Position numbers and translations under genes: made by a program. This document shows positions 1 to 12,299 of a stretch of 13,500 nucleotides of DNA, one piece after another. Every line of letters begins with the position of its first letter. Within the stretch, counting starts at the first letter, position 1. The notes beneath the pieces are model-generated. The model was not told the origin of the DNA, searched no databases, and saw nothing but the letters and a program-made list of their open reading frames with translations. This DNA comes from Actinomycetes bacterium (GTDB taxonomy: Bacteria; Actinomycetota; Actinomycetes; Actinomycetales; Cellulomonadaceae): assembly GCA_023389455.1 (NCBI GenBank), contig JAEWEJ010000187.1, forward strand, positions 1-13,500, read 5' to 3'.

Positions 1-380
1 AGCCCGCTGCGCCGGTCGTGCCGCCCGCCGGTGGCGCGGAGCGCCCGCCGCAGGTCCCCGTCGCGGACGTCCCCGTGCAGGAGCAGCCGCTCGACCCCCG
101 CAGCATCGCGCGGGCGTCGCTCGCCGCCGGTCGGAACCGGTCGTTGTGGTGGACCCTGGCCGGCATCACGACCGCCGTCGGCGTCGCCTTCCTCACCGAC
201 GCCGTCGTCGGGTCCGTCGTCCTGGGCCTGCTCCTGCTGGTGTACGCCGTCGTGCGGGCCGTCGGCCGGCCCCCGGGCCCCGCCGCGGTGTCCGTGCGGT
301 CGCGGCGGATCGACGTCGCGATGCTGGTGACGGGCGGCGTCGCGCTGATCGGGCTGGCCTCGGTCCTGCCGCCCGGCTGA
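1..380 (+). CDS. DUF3017-type small membrane protein, 5' end outside window
   Basis: The reading frame is open from the window edge and stops with TGA at 378-380. A GTG at 18 could start it, but no ribosome binding site precedes that codon and the frame runs on upstream, so the gene is probably cut by the window edge. Counted from the GTG, the product has a Pro-rich, probably disordered stretch (about residues 1-38), then three hydrophobic segments at about 43-60, 63-83 and 99-117, separated by a short basic loop (VRSRR). Size, topology and the nearby icd and mdh genes match the actinobacterial DUF3017 family, which is often found between folD and malate dehydrogenase. That neighbourhood is recalled knowledge; folD is not visible here. 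The biochemical role of the family is unknown. I am confident it is a small membrane protein and moderately confident of the family name. Confidence 0.72.
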   Translation, partial: PAAPVVPPAGGAERPPQVPVADVPVQEQPLDPRSIARASLAAGRNRSLWWTLAGITTAVGVAFLTDAVVGSVVLGLLLLVYAVVRAVGRPPGPAAVSVRSRRIDVAMLVTGGVALIGLASVLPPG

Positions 381-485
381 GATCGAGCCGCCGCCCGAGC
401 GGTCGGGGGTCCGGTCGTCGTCGCACGTCGCCGCGCTGCCGTCGTGCCGGTCCTCGCGCGCCCCGGTGGCGTCCGGCACACGTCA

Positions 486-514
486 GGGCCCGGGGAGCGG
501 TGCTCCCCGGGCCC
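486..514. terminator. Perfect 13-bp hairpin between convergent genes
   Basis: Bases 486-498 (GGGCCCGGGGAGC) are the exact reverse complement of 502-514, with a 3-base loop (GGT). It lies between the ends of the DUF3017 gene (380) and the aquaporin gene (527), which face each other, so it can serve as a bidirectional terminator. There is no T-run, which is usual in high-G+C actinobacteria. Confidence 0.82.
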
Positions 515-526
515 CGACGGTCGGTG

Positions 527-1588
527 TCAGCGCGGGGTGACGACGACGTCGTCGTCCGCGACGTACAGCTCGTCCTCGCCGAACAGCGAGTCCTCGACCG
601 GCTCGGCCGCGAACGCGCGGTAGACGAGCGCGGCGATCGCGGCGCCGAGCAGCGGCGCGACCCAGAAGAGCCAGACCTGCTCCAGGGCCCACGACTCGGA
701 GAAGATCGCCGCGGCGAGGGACCGTGCCGGGTTGATCGAGCCGTTGGTGACGGGCGTCGCGAGCATGAGCACGACGGTCAGCGTGAGGCCCACGGCGAAC
801 GGCACGTGCGCCCGGTTGGCGCGGCGGTCGGTGGCCCCGAGGATGATGCCGACGAACACGGCGGTGCCGACGACCTCGACGAGCAGCGCGGCGACGAGCC
901 CGAACTCGGCCTGGCCGTTCGACAGCGTGGCCAGCGGGGAGTGCTCGGCGAAGCCGTTGGCGGTGTTGCTGAAGAACGACCGCACGGTCGCCTCGCCACC
1001 CTGGCTGAGCAGGGCCGGCAGGTTCGCCGGCACGGTCAGGTACAGCACGGCTGCGCCGAGCGCACCGCCGACGACCTGCGCGAGCCAGTACGGCAGCAGG
1101 TCGCGGAACGGCGTGCGGCCGGCCAGGCAGGCGCCCAGGGTGACGGCGGGGTTGAAGTGCCCGCCCGAGACGTGGCCCACCGCGACGATGCCCGCGAGGA
1201 CCGCGACGCCGAAGCCGAGCGCGACGCCGAGCCCGAAGCCCACGTTGCTGAAGGCGGAGTAGAGCGCGATGCCGACCCCGACGAGGACCAGGAAGAAGGT
1301 GCCGAAGGCCTCGGCCCCGAGCCGTGCCGCCAGGCCCGGTCCGGCGGCGACGACCGTGCCGGCGGGGACGACGTACGCCTCCTCGGGCTCGTCGTCGTCC
1401 TCCTCGTCGTCGTCGTCCGCGTCGGCGACCACGGTGACGGGCTGGGGGCGGCCGGGCTCGTCAACCACGACCTCCTCGACCACGACCTCCTCGACCGGCT
1501 CGGACGGCGCCGGCGCGTCGGGGCGCGGCGTCGTGCTGTCCTCGGGCTCCGGGGTGCCCCCGGGGGTCTCTGGCTTCTGCTGGGACAT
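527..1588 (-). CDS. MIP-family channel (aquaporin) with long acidic N-terminal extension
   Basis: A 353-residue membrane channel for water or small neutral solutes. Both pore signatures are present: GGHFNPAVT (NPA at 146-148) and NGSINPARS (NPA at 286-288, with filter Arg289). Ser290 follows NPAR where glycerol facilitators usually have Asp, which favours the aquaporin side. The channel core begins near residue 88 (ARLGAEAFGTFFLVL) and has the usual six membrane segments and two half-helices up to about 325. By comparison with E. coli AqpZ, the filter positions read Phe126, Leu274 (His in AqpZ), Gly283 (Thr in AqpZ) and Arg289. Residues 1-86 are Pro-, Glu-, Val- and Asp-rich and look disordered, and the C-tail is also acidic, so the protein is about 100 residues longer than typical aquaporins. 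ATG at 1586-1588 has AGGA 5 bases upstream. It is transcribed divergently from icd. The substrate is uncertain. Confidence 0.9.
   Translation of the reverse strand: MSQQKPETPGGTPEPEDSTTPRPDAPAPSEPVEEVVVEEVVVDEPGRPQPVTVVADADDDDEEDDDEPEEAYVVPAGTVVAAGPGLAARLGAEAFGTFFLVLVGVGIALYSAFSNVGFGLGVALGFGVAVLAGIVAVGHVSGGHFNPAVTLGACLAGRTPFRDLLPYWLAQVVGGALGAAVLYLTVPANLPALLSQGGEATVRSFFSNTANGFAEHSPLATLSNGQAEFGLVAALLVEVVGTAVFVGIILGATDRRANRAHVPFAVGLTLTVVLMLATPVTNGSINPARSLAAAIFSESWALEQVWLFWVAPLLGAAIAALVYRAFAAEPVEDSLFGEDELYVADDDVVVTPR
1466..1495. repeat. Two tandem 15-bp units inside the aquaporin N-terminus
   Basis: CACGACCTCCTCGAC occurs at 1466-1480 and again at 1481-1495. On the coding (minus) strand the units encode the doubled Val/Glu-rich motif (VEEVVVEEVVV, residues 32-42) in the acidic extension. 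Such in-frame duplication can arise by slippage and change the extension length without breaking the channel. Confidence 0.75.
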
Positions 1589-1833
1589 GTCGGTCCTGTC
1601 GTGTCAGGTGGACGGGCCACCGGTCGGTGCCGCGATGCCGTCCGGCTGCGTCCGCTGGACGGGCGTGGCACGGGCGACACTGGGGCGAACTACGCAAGAC
1701 CAGCATGCCAGCCCGGGCCCGGCCCGCGCAGGGTGTGCCGTGGGGCGGACGCGGGGCACGCAGGCCGCCCGAGGTCTCTCGATGTCGAGTAACCTGGCCG
1801 CCACACCCACTGGCACAGGAGGCAGGCCCCCGC
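1589..1833. promoter_or_regulatory. Divergent intergenic region between the aquaporin gene and icd
   Basis: This 245-base stretch must hold promoters for both divergent genes. For icd, a possible -10 element TAACCT (1790-1795) lies 38 bases before the start codon, but I see no good -35 at the expected distance. AGGAGG at 1817-1822 is the icd ribosome binding site, with an 11-base spacer. I see no convincing promoter for the aquaporin gene. No small gene is supported here. Confidence 0.35.
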
Positions 1834-3051
1834 ATGGCGAAGATCAAGGTCGTCGGCCCGGTCGTCGAGCTCGACGGCGACGAGATGACGCGCATCATCT
1901 GGCAGTTCATCAAGGACCGCCTGATCCACCCGTACCTCGACATCGACCTGCGCTACTACGACCTGTCGATCGAGAACCGCGACGCGACGGACGACCAGGT
2001 CACGATCGACGCGGCGCACGCCATCAAGGAGCACGGCGTCGGCGTCAAGTGCGCGACGATCACGCCCGACGAGGCACGCGTCGAGGAGTTCGGCCTGAAG
2101 AAGATGTGGGTCTCGCCCAACGGCACGATCCGCAACATCCTCGGCGGCGTCGTCTTCCGCGAGCCGATCATCATCAGCAACATCCCGCGGCTGGTCCCGG
2201 GCTGGAACAAGCCGATCATCATCGGCCGTCACGCCCACGGCGACCAGTACAAGTCGACGAACTTCAAGGTGCCCGGCGCCGGCAAGATCACGATGACGTT
2301 CGAGCCGGCCGACGGCTCCGAGCCGCAGCAGTTCGAGGTCGTGACGATGCCCGAGGCCGGTGGCGTCGCGATGGGCATGTACAACTTCAACGAGTCGATC
2401 CGCGACTTCGCGCGCGCGTCCTTCTCGTACGGCCTGCAGCGCGGGTACCCCGTCTACCTCTCGACGAAGAACACGATCCTCAAGGCGTACGACGGTGCGT
2501 TCAAGGACATCTTCGCCGAGGTGTTCGAGGCGGAGTACAAGGACGAGTTCGAGGCCGCGGGCCTCACGTACGAGCACCGCCTGATCGACGACATGGTCGC
2601 CGCCGCGATGAAGTGGGAGGGCGGCTACGTCTGGGCGTGCAAGAACTACGACGGCGACGTCCAGTCCGACACCGTCGCGCAGGGCTTCGGCTCGCTGGGC
2701 CTGATGACGTCGGTCCTCATGACGCCGGACGGCAAGACCGTCGAGGCCGAGGCCGCGCACGGCACCGTCACGCGCCACTACCGCCAGCACCAGGCCGGCA
2801 AGCCGACGTCGACCAACCCGATCGCGTCGATCTTCGCCTGGACCGGTGGTCTCAAGCACCGCGGCAAGCTGGACGGGACCCCCGAGGTCACGCAGTTCGC
2901 GGAGACCCTCGAGGACGTCGTCGTCAAGACCGTCGAGAGCGGCAAGATGACGAAGGACCTCGCGATGCTCGTCGGCCCCGAGCAGCCCTGGCTGACGACC
3001 GAGGAGTTCCTCGCGGCCCTCGACGAGAACCTCGCCGCGCGCCTGGGCTGA
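1834..3051 (+). CDS. icd: NADP-dependent isocitrate dehydrogenase
   Basis: A 405-residue cytoplasmic TCA-cycle enzyme that oxidises isocitrate to 2-oxoglutarate and CO2, forming NADPH. It belongs to the homodimeric class resembling eukaryotic IDH1/IDH2, not the large monomeric IDH of many actinobacteria nor the E. coli type. The residue numbering matches human IDH1 closely: substrate loop SPNGTIRN at 94-101, GRH with Arg132, Tyr139, Lys212, metal ligands Asp252, Asp275 and Asp279, and the NADP site HGTVTRH with Arg314 and His315. No key residue is missing. ATG at 1834 is chosen because MAKIKVVGPVVELDGDE is the family N-terminus and AGGAGG lies 11 bases upstream; the frame is open further upstream without family similarity. 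It is followed by a strong hairpin and then mdh, so the two TCA genes are neighbours but probably separate transcripts. Confidence 0.97.
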   Translation: MAKIKVVGPVVELDGDEMTRIIWQFIKDRLIHPYLDIDLRYYDLSIENRDATDDQVTIDAAHAIKEHGVGVKCATITPDEARVEEFGLKKMWVSPNGTIRNILGGVVFREPIIISNIPRLVPGWNKPIIIGRHAHGDQYKSTNFKVPGAGKITMTFEPADGSEPQQFEVVTMPEAGGVAMGMYNFNESIRDFARASFSYGLQRGYPVYLSTKNTILKAYDGAFKDIFAEVFEAEYKDEFEAAGLTYEHRLIDDMVAAAMKWEGGYVWACKNYDGDVQSDTVAQGFGSLGLMTSVLMTPDGKTVEAEAAHGTVTRHYRQHQAGKPTSTNPIASIFAWTGGLKHRGKLDGTPEVTQFAETLEDVVVKTVESGKMTKDLAMLVGPEQPWLTTEEFLAALDENLAARLG

Positions 3052-3064
3052 CGCCCGACCGCGC

Positions 3065-3102
3065 CACGACGGCGCCCTCCCACCCGGGAGGGCGCCGTCG
3101 TG
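3065..3102 (+). terminator. 17-bp perfect terminator hairpin after icd
   Basis: Bases 3065-3081 (CACGACGGCGCCCTCCC) are the exact reverse complement of 3086-3102, with loop ACCC. It starts 13 bases after the icd stop codon. No T-run follows. It should end icd transcription and implies that mdh has its own promoter. Confidence 0.88.
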
Positions 3103-3182
3103 CGTACCGCTCCGGTAGGTTCGACGCAGGCGCCGACGCCGAGGTGTCGCGCCGCCCATCGGTCGACCGAAGGAGCCCGTCC
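3103..3182 (+). promoter_or_regulatory. Leader of mdh with a small dyad and possible -10 element
   Basis: TACCG-CTC-CGGTA (3105-3117) is a 5-bp dyad, overlapped by TAGGTT (3116-3121), which fits the TANNNT -10 form. The region 17 bases upstream lies inside the icd terminator and does not look like a -35 element. AAGGAG at 3170-3175 is the mdh ribosome binding site, 7 bases before the GTG. The promoter call is tentative; the ribosome binding site is clear. Confidence 0.35.
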
Positions 3183-4175
3183 GTGTCCGTCACCACGCCC
3201 GCTGTCGTCACCGTCACCGGCGCCGCCGGCCAGATCGGCTACGCCCTCGCGTTCCGCATCGCGTCGGGCCAGCTGCTCGGCCCCGACACACCGGTCCGCC
3301 TGCGGATGCTCGAGATCCCGCCCGCGGTGAAGGCCGCCGAGGGCGTCGCGATGGAGCTCGACGACTGCGCCTTCCCGCTGCTCGACGGCATCGACATCAC
3401 GGACGACGCGAAGGCGGCGTTCGACGGTGTGAACGTCGCGCTGCTCGTCGGTGCCCGCCCGCGCACCCAGGGCATGGAGCGCGGTGACCTGCTGAGCGCG
3501 AACGGCGGGATCTTCGGCCCGCAGGGCGCCGCGATCAACGAGGGCGCCGCGGACGACGTGCGGGTGCTCGTGGTCGGCAACCCCGCCAACACCAACGCGT
3601 ACATCGCGGCCGCCCACGCGCCGGACGTCCCGGCGGACCGGTTCACGGCCATGACCCGGCTCGACCACAACCGCGCGCTGGCCCAGCTGCGCCGGCGGAC
3701 CGGTGCGGCGGTCGACGACATGGCGCGGCTCGCGATCTGGGGCAACCACTCGGCCACCCAGTACCCCGACCTCACGCACGCGACGATCGGCGGGCGGCCC
3801 GCGCTCGAGGTCGTCGGCGACGACGCGTGGGTGCGCGACACCTTCATCCCGACGGTCGCGAAGCGGGGTGCCGCGATCATCGAGGCGCGCGGCGCGTCGT
3901 CGGCGGCGTCGGCCGCCAACGCGGCGATCGACCACGTGCACACGTGGGTGCACGGGACGCCCGAGGGCGACTGGACGTCGGCAGGGGTGGTCTCCGACGG
4001 GTCGTACGGCGTGCCGGAGGGGCTGATCTCGTCGTTCCCCGTGACCGCGGCCGGCGGGGCCTACACGATCGTGCCGGGCCTCGAGGTCGACGCGTTCTCG
4101 CGCGAGCGGATCGACGCGTCCGTGGCGGAGCTGGTCGAGGAGCGCGAGGCGGTGCGCGCCCTCGGGCTCGTCTGA
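3183..4175 (+). CDS. mdh: Malate dehydrogenase, NAD-dependent
   Basis: A 330-residue cytoplasmic TCA-cycle enzyme interconverting malate and oxaloacetate with NAD. The N-terminal Rossmann motif is TGAAGQIGYAL (residues 12-22), and the second strand ends in Glu44 (RMLEI), consistent with preference for NAD over NADP. The substrate loop GARPRTQGMERGDLL (90-104) carries Arg92 and a second Arg at 100. Asn and Arg of VGNPANTN and LDHNR follow, with Asp161 and Arg164, and the catalytic His189 lies in WGNHS. The length equals that of the cytosolic-type MDH usual in actinobacteria. GTG at 3183 is chosen because AAGGAG lies 7 bases upstream and similarity begins there, although the frame is open much further upstream through icd in another phase. 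It follows icd and converges on the alkaline phosphatase gene, with a 15-base gap and no evident terminator between them. Confidence 0.97.
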   Translation: MSVTTPAVVTVTGAAGQIGYALAFRIASGQLLGPDTPVRLRMLEIPPAVKAAEGVAMELDDCAFPLLDGIDITDDAKAAFDGVNVALLVGARPRTQGMERGDLLSANGGIFGPQGAAINEGAADDVRVLVVGNPANTNAYIAAAHAPDVPADRFTAMTRLDHNRALAQLRRRTGAAVDDMARLAIWGNHSATQYPDLTHATIGGRPALEVVGDDAWVRDTFIPTVAKRGAAIIEARGASSAASAANAAIDHVHTWVHGTPEGDWTSAGVVSDGSYGVPEGLISSFPVTAAGGAYTIVPGLEVDAFSRERIDASVAELVEEREAVRALGLV

Positions 4176-4190
4176 CGGGCGCGCGACCGG

Positions 4191-5498
4191 TCAGCGGCGG
4201 CCGCGCATCGCCTCCCGGATCACGTCGAACACGTCGGTGCTGTGCTGGGACCGCGCGAGCCGGTCCGCGCCCGGACCCTCCGCCGTCAGCGGGGTGGCAC
4301 CACCGGTGTGGCTCCCGGTCGTCCAGTCGACGGTGAACTGCAGGTCGCTGCCCGCCACGGGGAAGGGGCCGTCCTCGAGGCTCTGGGTGACGGCCGGCTC
4401 CGTGCTCGCGGTGTCGCCGGACTCGTCCGCGGGGTCGACGTTCTCGACCGCGAGGCCGCCGGTCTCGTGGTCGCCCACCACCACCACGAGCGTGCCCGGG
4501 TTCCGCTCGGCGAAGTCCCGGACGAGCGCGACCGTCTCGTCCAGGGCCTGCCCGGCCTGGATCGCACGCCCGGCGTTGTTGGCGTGCGCCATCTCGTCGA
4601 CGCCCTCCTCCTCCACCAGCAGGAAGAACCCCTGCCGGTCGCGGGAGAGGACGTCGAGCGCCTTGGCGGTCATCGTGGCCAGGGGGACGGTGGGGGCGTA
4701 CTCGTCGCCCTGGCCCTCGGGGGCCTGCTCGAACATCTCCTCGTTGGCGAACAGCCCGAGGACGCGCCCCGACCGGCTGGCGGCCAGCTCCTCGGCGGTC
4801 GTCACGTAGTCGTAGCCGACCGCCTGCGCACGGGCGACGAGGTCGCCGGCCGTGCCGCGCGACACCTCGGGGCGCGGGTCGTCCGGGTCGTCCGGGTGCG
4901 CGCCCTCGTCGCCCGCGGGGTACCACCAGTCCTCGCCGCCGCCGAGGATCACGTCGGGCCGCGTCACCTCCACGTACTGCCGGGCGATCTCGCTCTGGTC
5001 GCCGCGGTCCGGCACGTGCGCCCCGAACGCGGCGGGTGTCGCGTCGGTGACCTGGGCCGTGGTGACCAGGCCCGTGGCCTTGCGCAGCCGCTGGGCGTGC
5101 TCGAGCAGCGTGGTGACGGGCCTGCCGTCGACGTCGACGGAGACCGCGCCGTTGTACGTCCGCACCCCTGTGGCGAACGCGGTCGCGCTCGCGGCCGAGT
5201 CGGTCACGGCCTCCTCCGGGTCGGCCGAGTCGGTGCGGGTCCACCCGGCGTACCGGAGCCCGTCCATGGCGAGCTGCCCGTCCTGGCCGACCGTGGCGAG
5301 CCGGATGGCCTCGCGCGCCGCGATGCCGAGCCCGTCGCCGACCACCAGCACGACGTTGCGGGCCGTGGTGGGGCTCCCGCGCCCGCGGTCGGCGCCCTGC
5401 CCGTCGAGCTGTCCCTGCACCGACGCGCTCGCCGCGAGGCCGAGCGTCAGGGCGACCGCGCCGCCCGCCGAGAACCACGTCTGCCGGCCTGTGCGCAT
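4191..5498 (-). CDS. phoA: Secreted alkaline phosphatase (PhoA family)
   Basis: A 435-residue phosphomonoesterase that releases phosphate from organic esters outside the membrane. Residues 1-25 form a Sec-type signal peptide (hydrophobic AVALTLGLAASAS, no twin arginine); there is no lipobox. The metal and active-site residues can be matched to E. coli PhoA: Asp55 (VGDG), nucleophile Ser101 in VTDSAASATAF, Asp152 and Thr154 (TDATPA), Arg165 (HVPDR), Glu296, Asp301 and His305 (VEEEGVDEMAH), Asp343-His344 (GDHETGG) and His397 (GSHTGG). All catalytic ligands are present. Residues 30-45 and 352-378 are low-complexity and probably surface loops. ATG at 5496-5498 is preceded by GGGGGAGG, a strong binding site with a 6-base gap. 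Expression may respond to phosphate, but I saw no clear Pho box. The family is certain; the gene symbol is by family only. Confidence 0.93.
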   Translation of the reverse strand: MRTGRQTWFSAGGAVALTLGLAASASVQGQLDGQGADRGRGSPTTARNVVLVVGDGLGIAAREAIRLATVGQDGQLAMDGLRYAGWTRTDSADPEEAVTDSAASATAFATGVRTYNGAVSVDVDGRPVTTLLEHAQRLRKATGLVTTAQVTDATPAAFGAHVPDRGDQSEIARQYVEVTRPDVILGGGEDWWYPAGDEGAHPDDPDDPRPEVSRGTAGDLVARAQAVGYDYVTTAEELAASRSGRVLGLFANEEMFEQAPEGQGDEYAPTVPLATMTAKALDVLSRDRQGFFLLVEEEGVDEMAHANNAGRAIQAGQALDETVALVRDFAERNPGTLVVVVGDHETGGLAVENVDPADESGDTASTEPAVTQSLEDGPFPVAGSDLQFTVDWTTGSHTGGATPLTAEGPGADRLARSQHSTDVFDVIREAMRGRR

Positions 5499-5616
5499 GC
5501 TGCCGCCTCCCCCTGGTGCGGGACGTCGTCGTCACCGTCGCCGGGCCGCCGAGGCCCGTGGCGTCCACGATGCCCCGGGTCCCGGCGGTCGGCAACGGGG
5601 CGGCGCAGGGTCGGTG
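5499..5616. other. Gap between the DUF1801 and phosphatase genes
   Basis: These 118 bases contain the phosphatase ribosome binding site (GGGGGAGG, minus strand, about 5505-5512). Only short G+C-rich palindromes are visible (for example CCGGG-T-CCCGG at 5575-5585), too small to call a terminator. No small gene is supported. Confidence 0.4.
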
Positions 5617-5961
5617 TCAGGCCTCGATCTGGGCGCGGCGGGCGGTGACGAGCGCCCGGACCGCGTCGTCGGGCAGGGGGTGCTCGGGCTGGAACCGGAT
5701 GGTGCCCTTGGCCAGGTCGTACCCGGGCAGCAGCGGCCGCACGGCCTCGACGGCGTCGGGGCTGAAGGGGTACACGCCCACGTGCCGCGCGGCGCGCATG
5801 ACGGACAGCAGCGGACGGCCCCGGTGCACCAGGGCGGGCATGCCGTAGCCCAGGCCCTGCTCGGCGTCGGGCACCACCGCGCGGGCGACGTCGTAGACGT
5901 GCCCGACCACGGCCGCGTCGGCGGGGCCGAGCCCGGCGAGGTAGTCGTCGATGGTCCCCAT
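5617..5961 (-). CDS. DUF1801 (YdhG-like) domain protein
   Basis: A 114-residue soluble protein, almost entirely one DUF1801 domain. The family features are MGTIDDYLAGL at the N-terminus, GYGMPALVHRGRPLL in the middle, VGVYPFSP, and the ending GTIRFQPEHPLPDDAVRALVTAR. The domain is often annotated as an iron-chaperone-like or YdhG family protein; its chemical role is not well established, and I do not assign one. The start at 5959-5961 is chosen because family similarity begins exactly there. An alternative ATG at 6010-6012 would add 17 residues and has a better upstream AGGA, whereas the chosen start has almost no visible binding site. It lies 118 bases upstream of the phosphatase gene on the same strand and is divergent from the amylopullulanase gene. 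Confidence 0.82.
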   Translation of the reverse strand: MGTIDDYLAGLGPADAAVVGHVYDVARAVVPDAEQGLGYGMPALVHRGRPLLSVMRAARHVGVYPFSPDAVEAVRPLLPGYDLAKGTIRFQPEHPLPDDAVRALVTARRAQIEA

Positions 5962-6044
5962 GGGGCGAGTCTGGCACCAGGCCGGGCCCGGGGCGAGGGC
6001 CGTCCTGCTCATCCGGGTCGTCCTGGTCGGTCCGCTCTGCCCGA

Positions 6045-6079
6045 AACCCTTGCTGCAAGTTCTTGCAAAGGGTTACCGT
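6045..6079 (+). promoter_or_regulatory. Putative promoter with embedded dyad (LacI/MalR-like operator)
   Basis: TTGCTG (6050-6055) and TACCGT (6074-6079) form a plausible -35/-10 pair with an 18-base spacer. The spacer contains TGCAAG-TT-CTTGCA (6054-6067), a 14-base dyad of 6-bp arms. Outer arms AACCCTT (6045-6051) and AAGGGTT (6068-6074) extend the symmetry with a 2-base offset. TTGCA-containing dyads are typical of LacI/GalR-family operators of actinobacterial maltose and amylase genes; this comparison is from memory. A repressor bound here would block RNA polymerase. The predicted transcript would start near 6086. Confidence 0.5.
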
Positions 6080-6128
6080 CGCAGGACATCCACACGGCAC
6101 GACGACGTGCCGCGACGAAGGAGTCCCG

Positions 6129-12011
<5,883 letters not shown>

Positions 12012-12025
12012 CCGGTCGCCGACGC

Positions 12026-12046
12026 TGGCTTCACGTGTCGAAGCCA
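12026..12046. other. Small hairpin after the amylopullulanase gene
   Basis: TGGCTTC (12026-12032) pairs with GAAGCCA (12040-12046) around a 7-base loop. The segment resembles a second site near 12185. It may be an operator-like dyad rather than a terminator, since a stronger hairpin follows at once. Confidence 0.45.
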
Positions 12047-12062
12047 CCTGCGTCCTCGGTGT

Positions 12063-12097
12063 GACGGGCGCCACGAGATCTCGTCGTGGCGCCCGTC
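12063..12097 (+). terminator. 14-bp terminator hairpin after the amylopullulanase gene
   Basis: GACGGGCGCCACGA (12063-12076) is the exact reverse complement of 12084-12097, with a 7-base loop that can itself partly pair (ACGAGATCTCGT is a palindrome). It begins 51 bases after the stop codon. No T-run follows. Confidence 0.82.
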
Positions 12098-12299
12098 GCA
12101 GCACGGGAGGCGGCGCCGCCCACCCGTGCGCGAGGGGATCCGTCCCGTCAGGACACGGATCGGTCACGACCCTTGATCTGCGCATGGCTTCAGGTCTTGA
12201 ATGCATGCGAAGCCGCACCCGGCTCACCGGCACGGTCGCCGGGAGGTCGCGACGACGGACGTCGTGACCGGTGGAGCGGCGGACAGAGGAGCGACAACG
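12098..12299 (+). promoter_or_regulatory. Dyad-rich leader of the sugar-binding lipoprotein gene
   Basis: This 202-base region has no supported gene. It contains a 7-bp inverted repeat GATCCGT/ACGGATC (12137-12143, 12155-12161), a GGCTTC/GAAGCC dyad (12186-12191, 12209-12214) and a distant 10-bp inverted repeat CGGTCACGAC/GTCGTGACCG (12161-12170, 12261-12270). TTGATC (12173-12178) could be a -35 element, with TTGAAT (12197-12202) as a poor -10 after 18 bases. AGAGGAG (12285-12291) is the ribosome binding site, 8 bases before the ATG. Confidence 0.4.

Noticed and set aside
146..1792. Long plus-strand frame over the aquaporin gene.
   Set aside because: The product is Arg/Asp/Gly-rich low-complexity sequence, antisense to a gene with both NPA motifs.
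1627..1833. Upstream extension of icd in the same frame.
   Set aside because: It shows no similarity to IDH and lacks a good ribosome binding site, whereas AGGAGG precedes the ATG at 1834.
1690..3159. Long minus-strand frame opposite icd.
   Set aside because: It has no domain; icd on the other strand has every catalytic residue and a ribosome binding site.
5571..5601. GCCCCG/CGGGGC pairing as a terminator after the DUF1801 gene.
   Set aside because: The stem is only 6 bp with an 18-base loop, which is expected by chance in such G+C-rich DNA.
5962..6012. 17-residue N-terminal extension of the DUF1801 protein.
   Set aside because: The family sequence begins at MGTIDDYL. The extension is unconserved-looking, though its upstream AGGA keeps it possible.
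12201..12299. Upstream ATG for the sugar-binding lipoprotein gene.
   Set aside because: It would place 33 polar and basic residues before the lipoprotein signal; the ATG at 12300 has AGAGGAG and puts the signal at the N-terminus.
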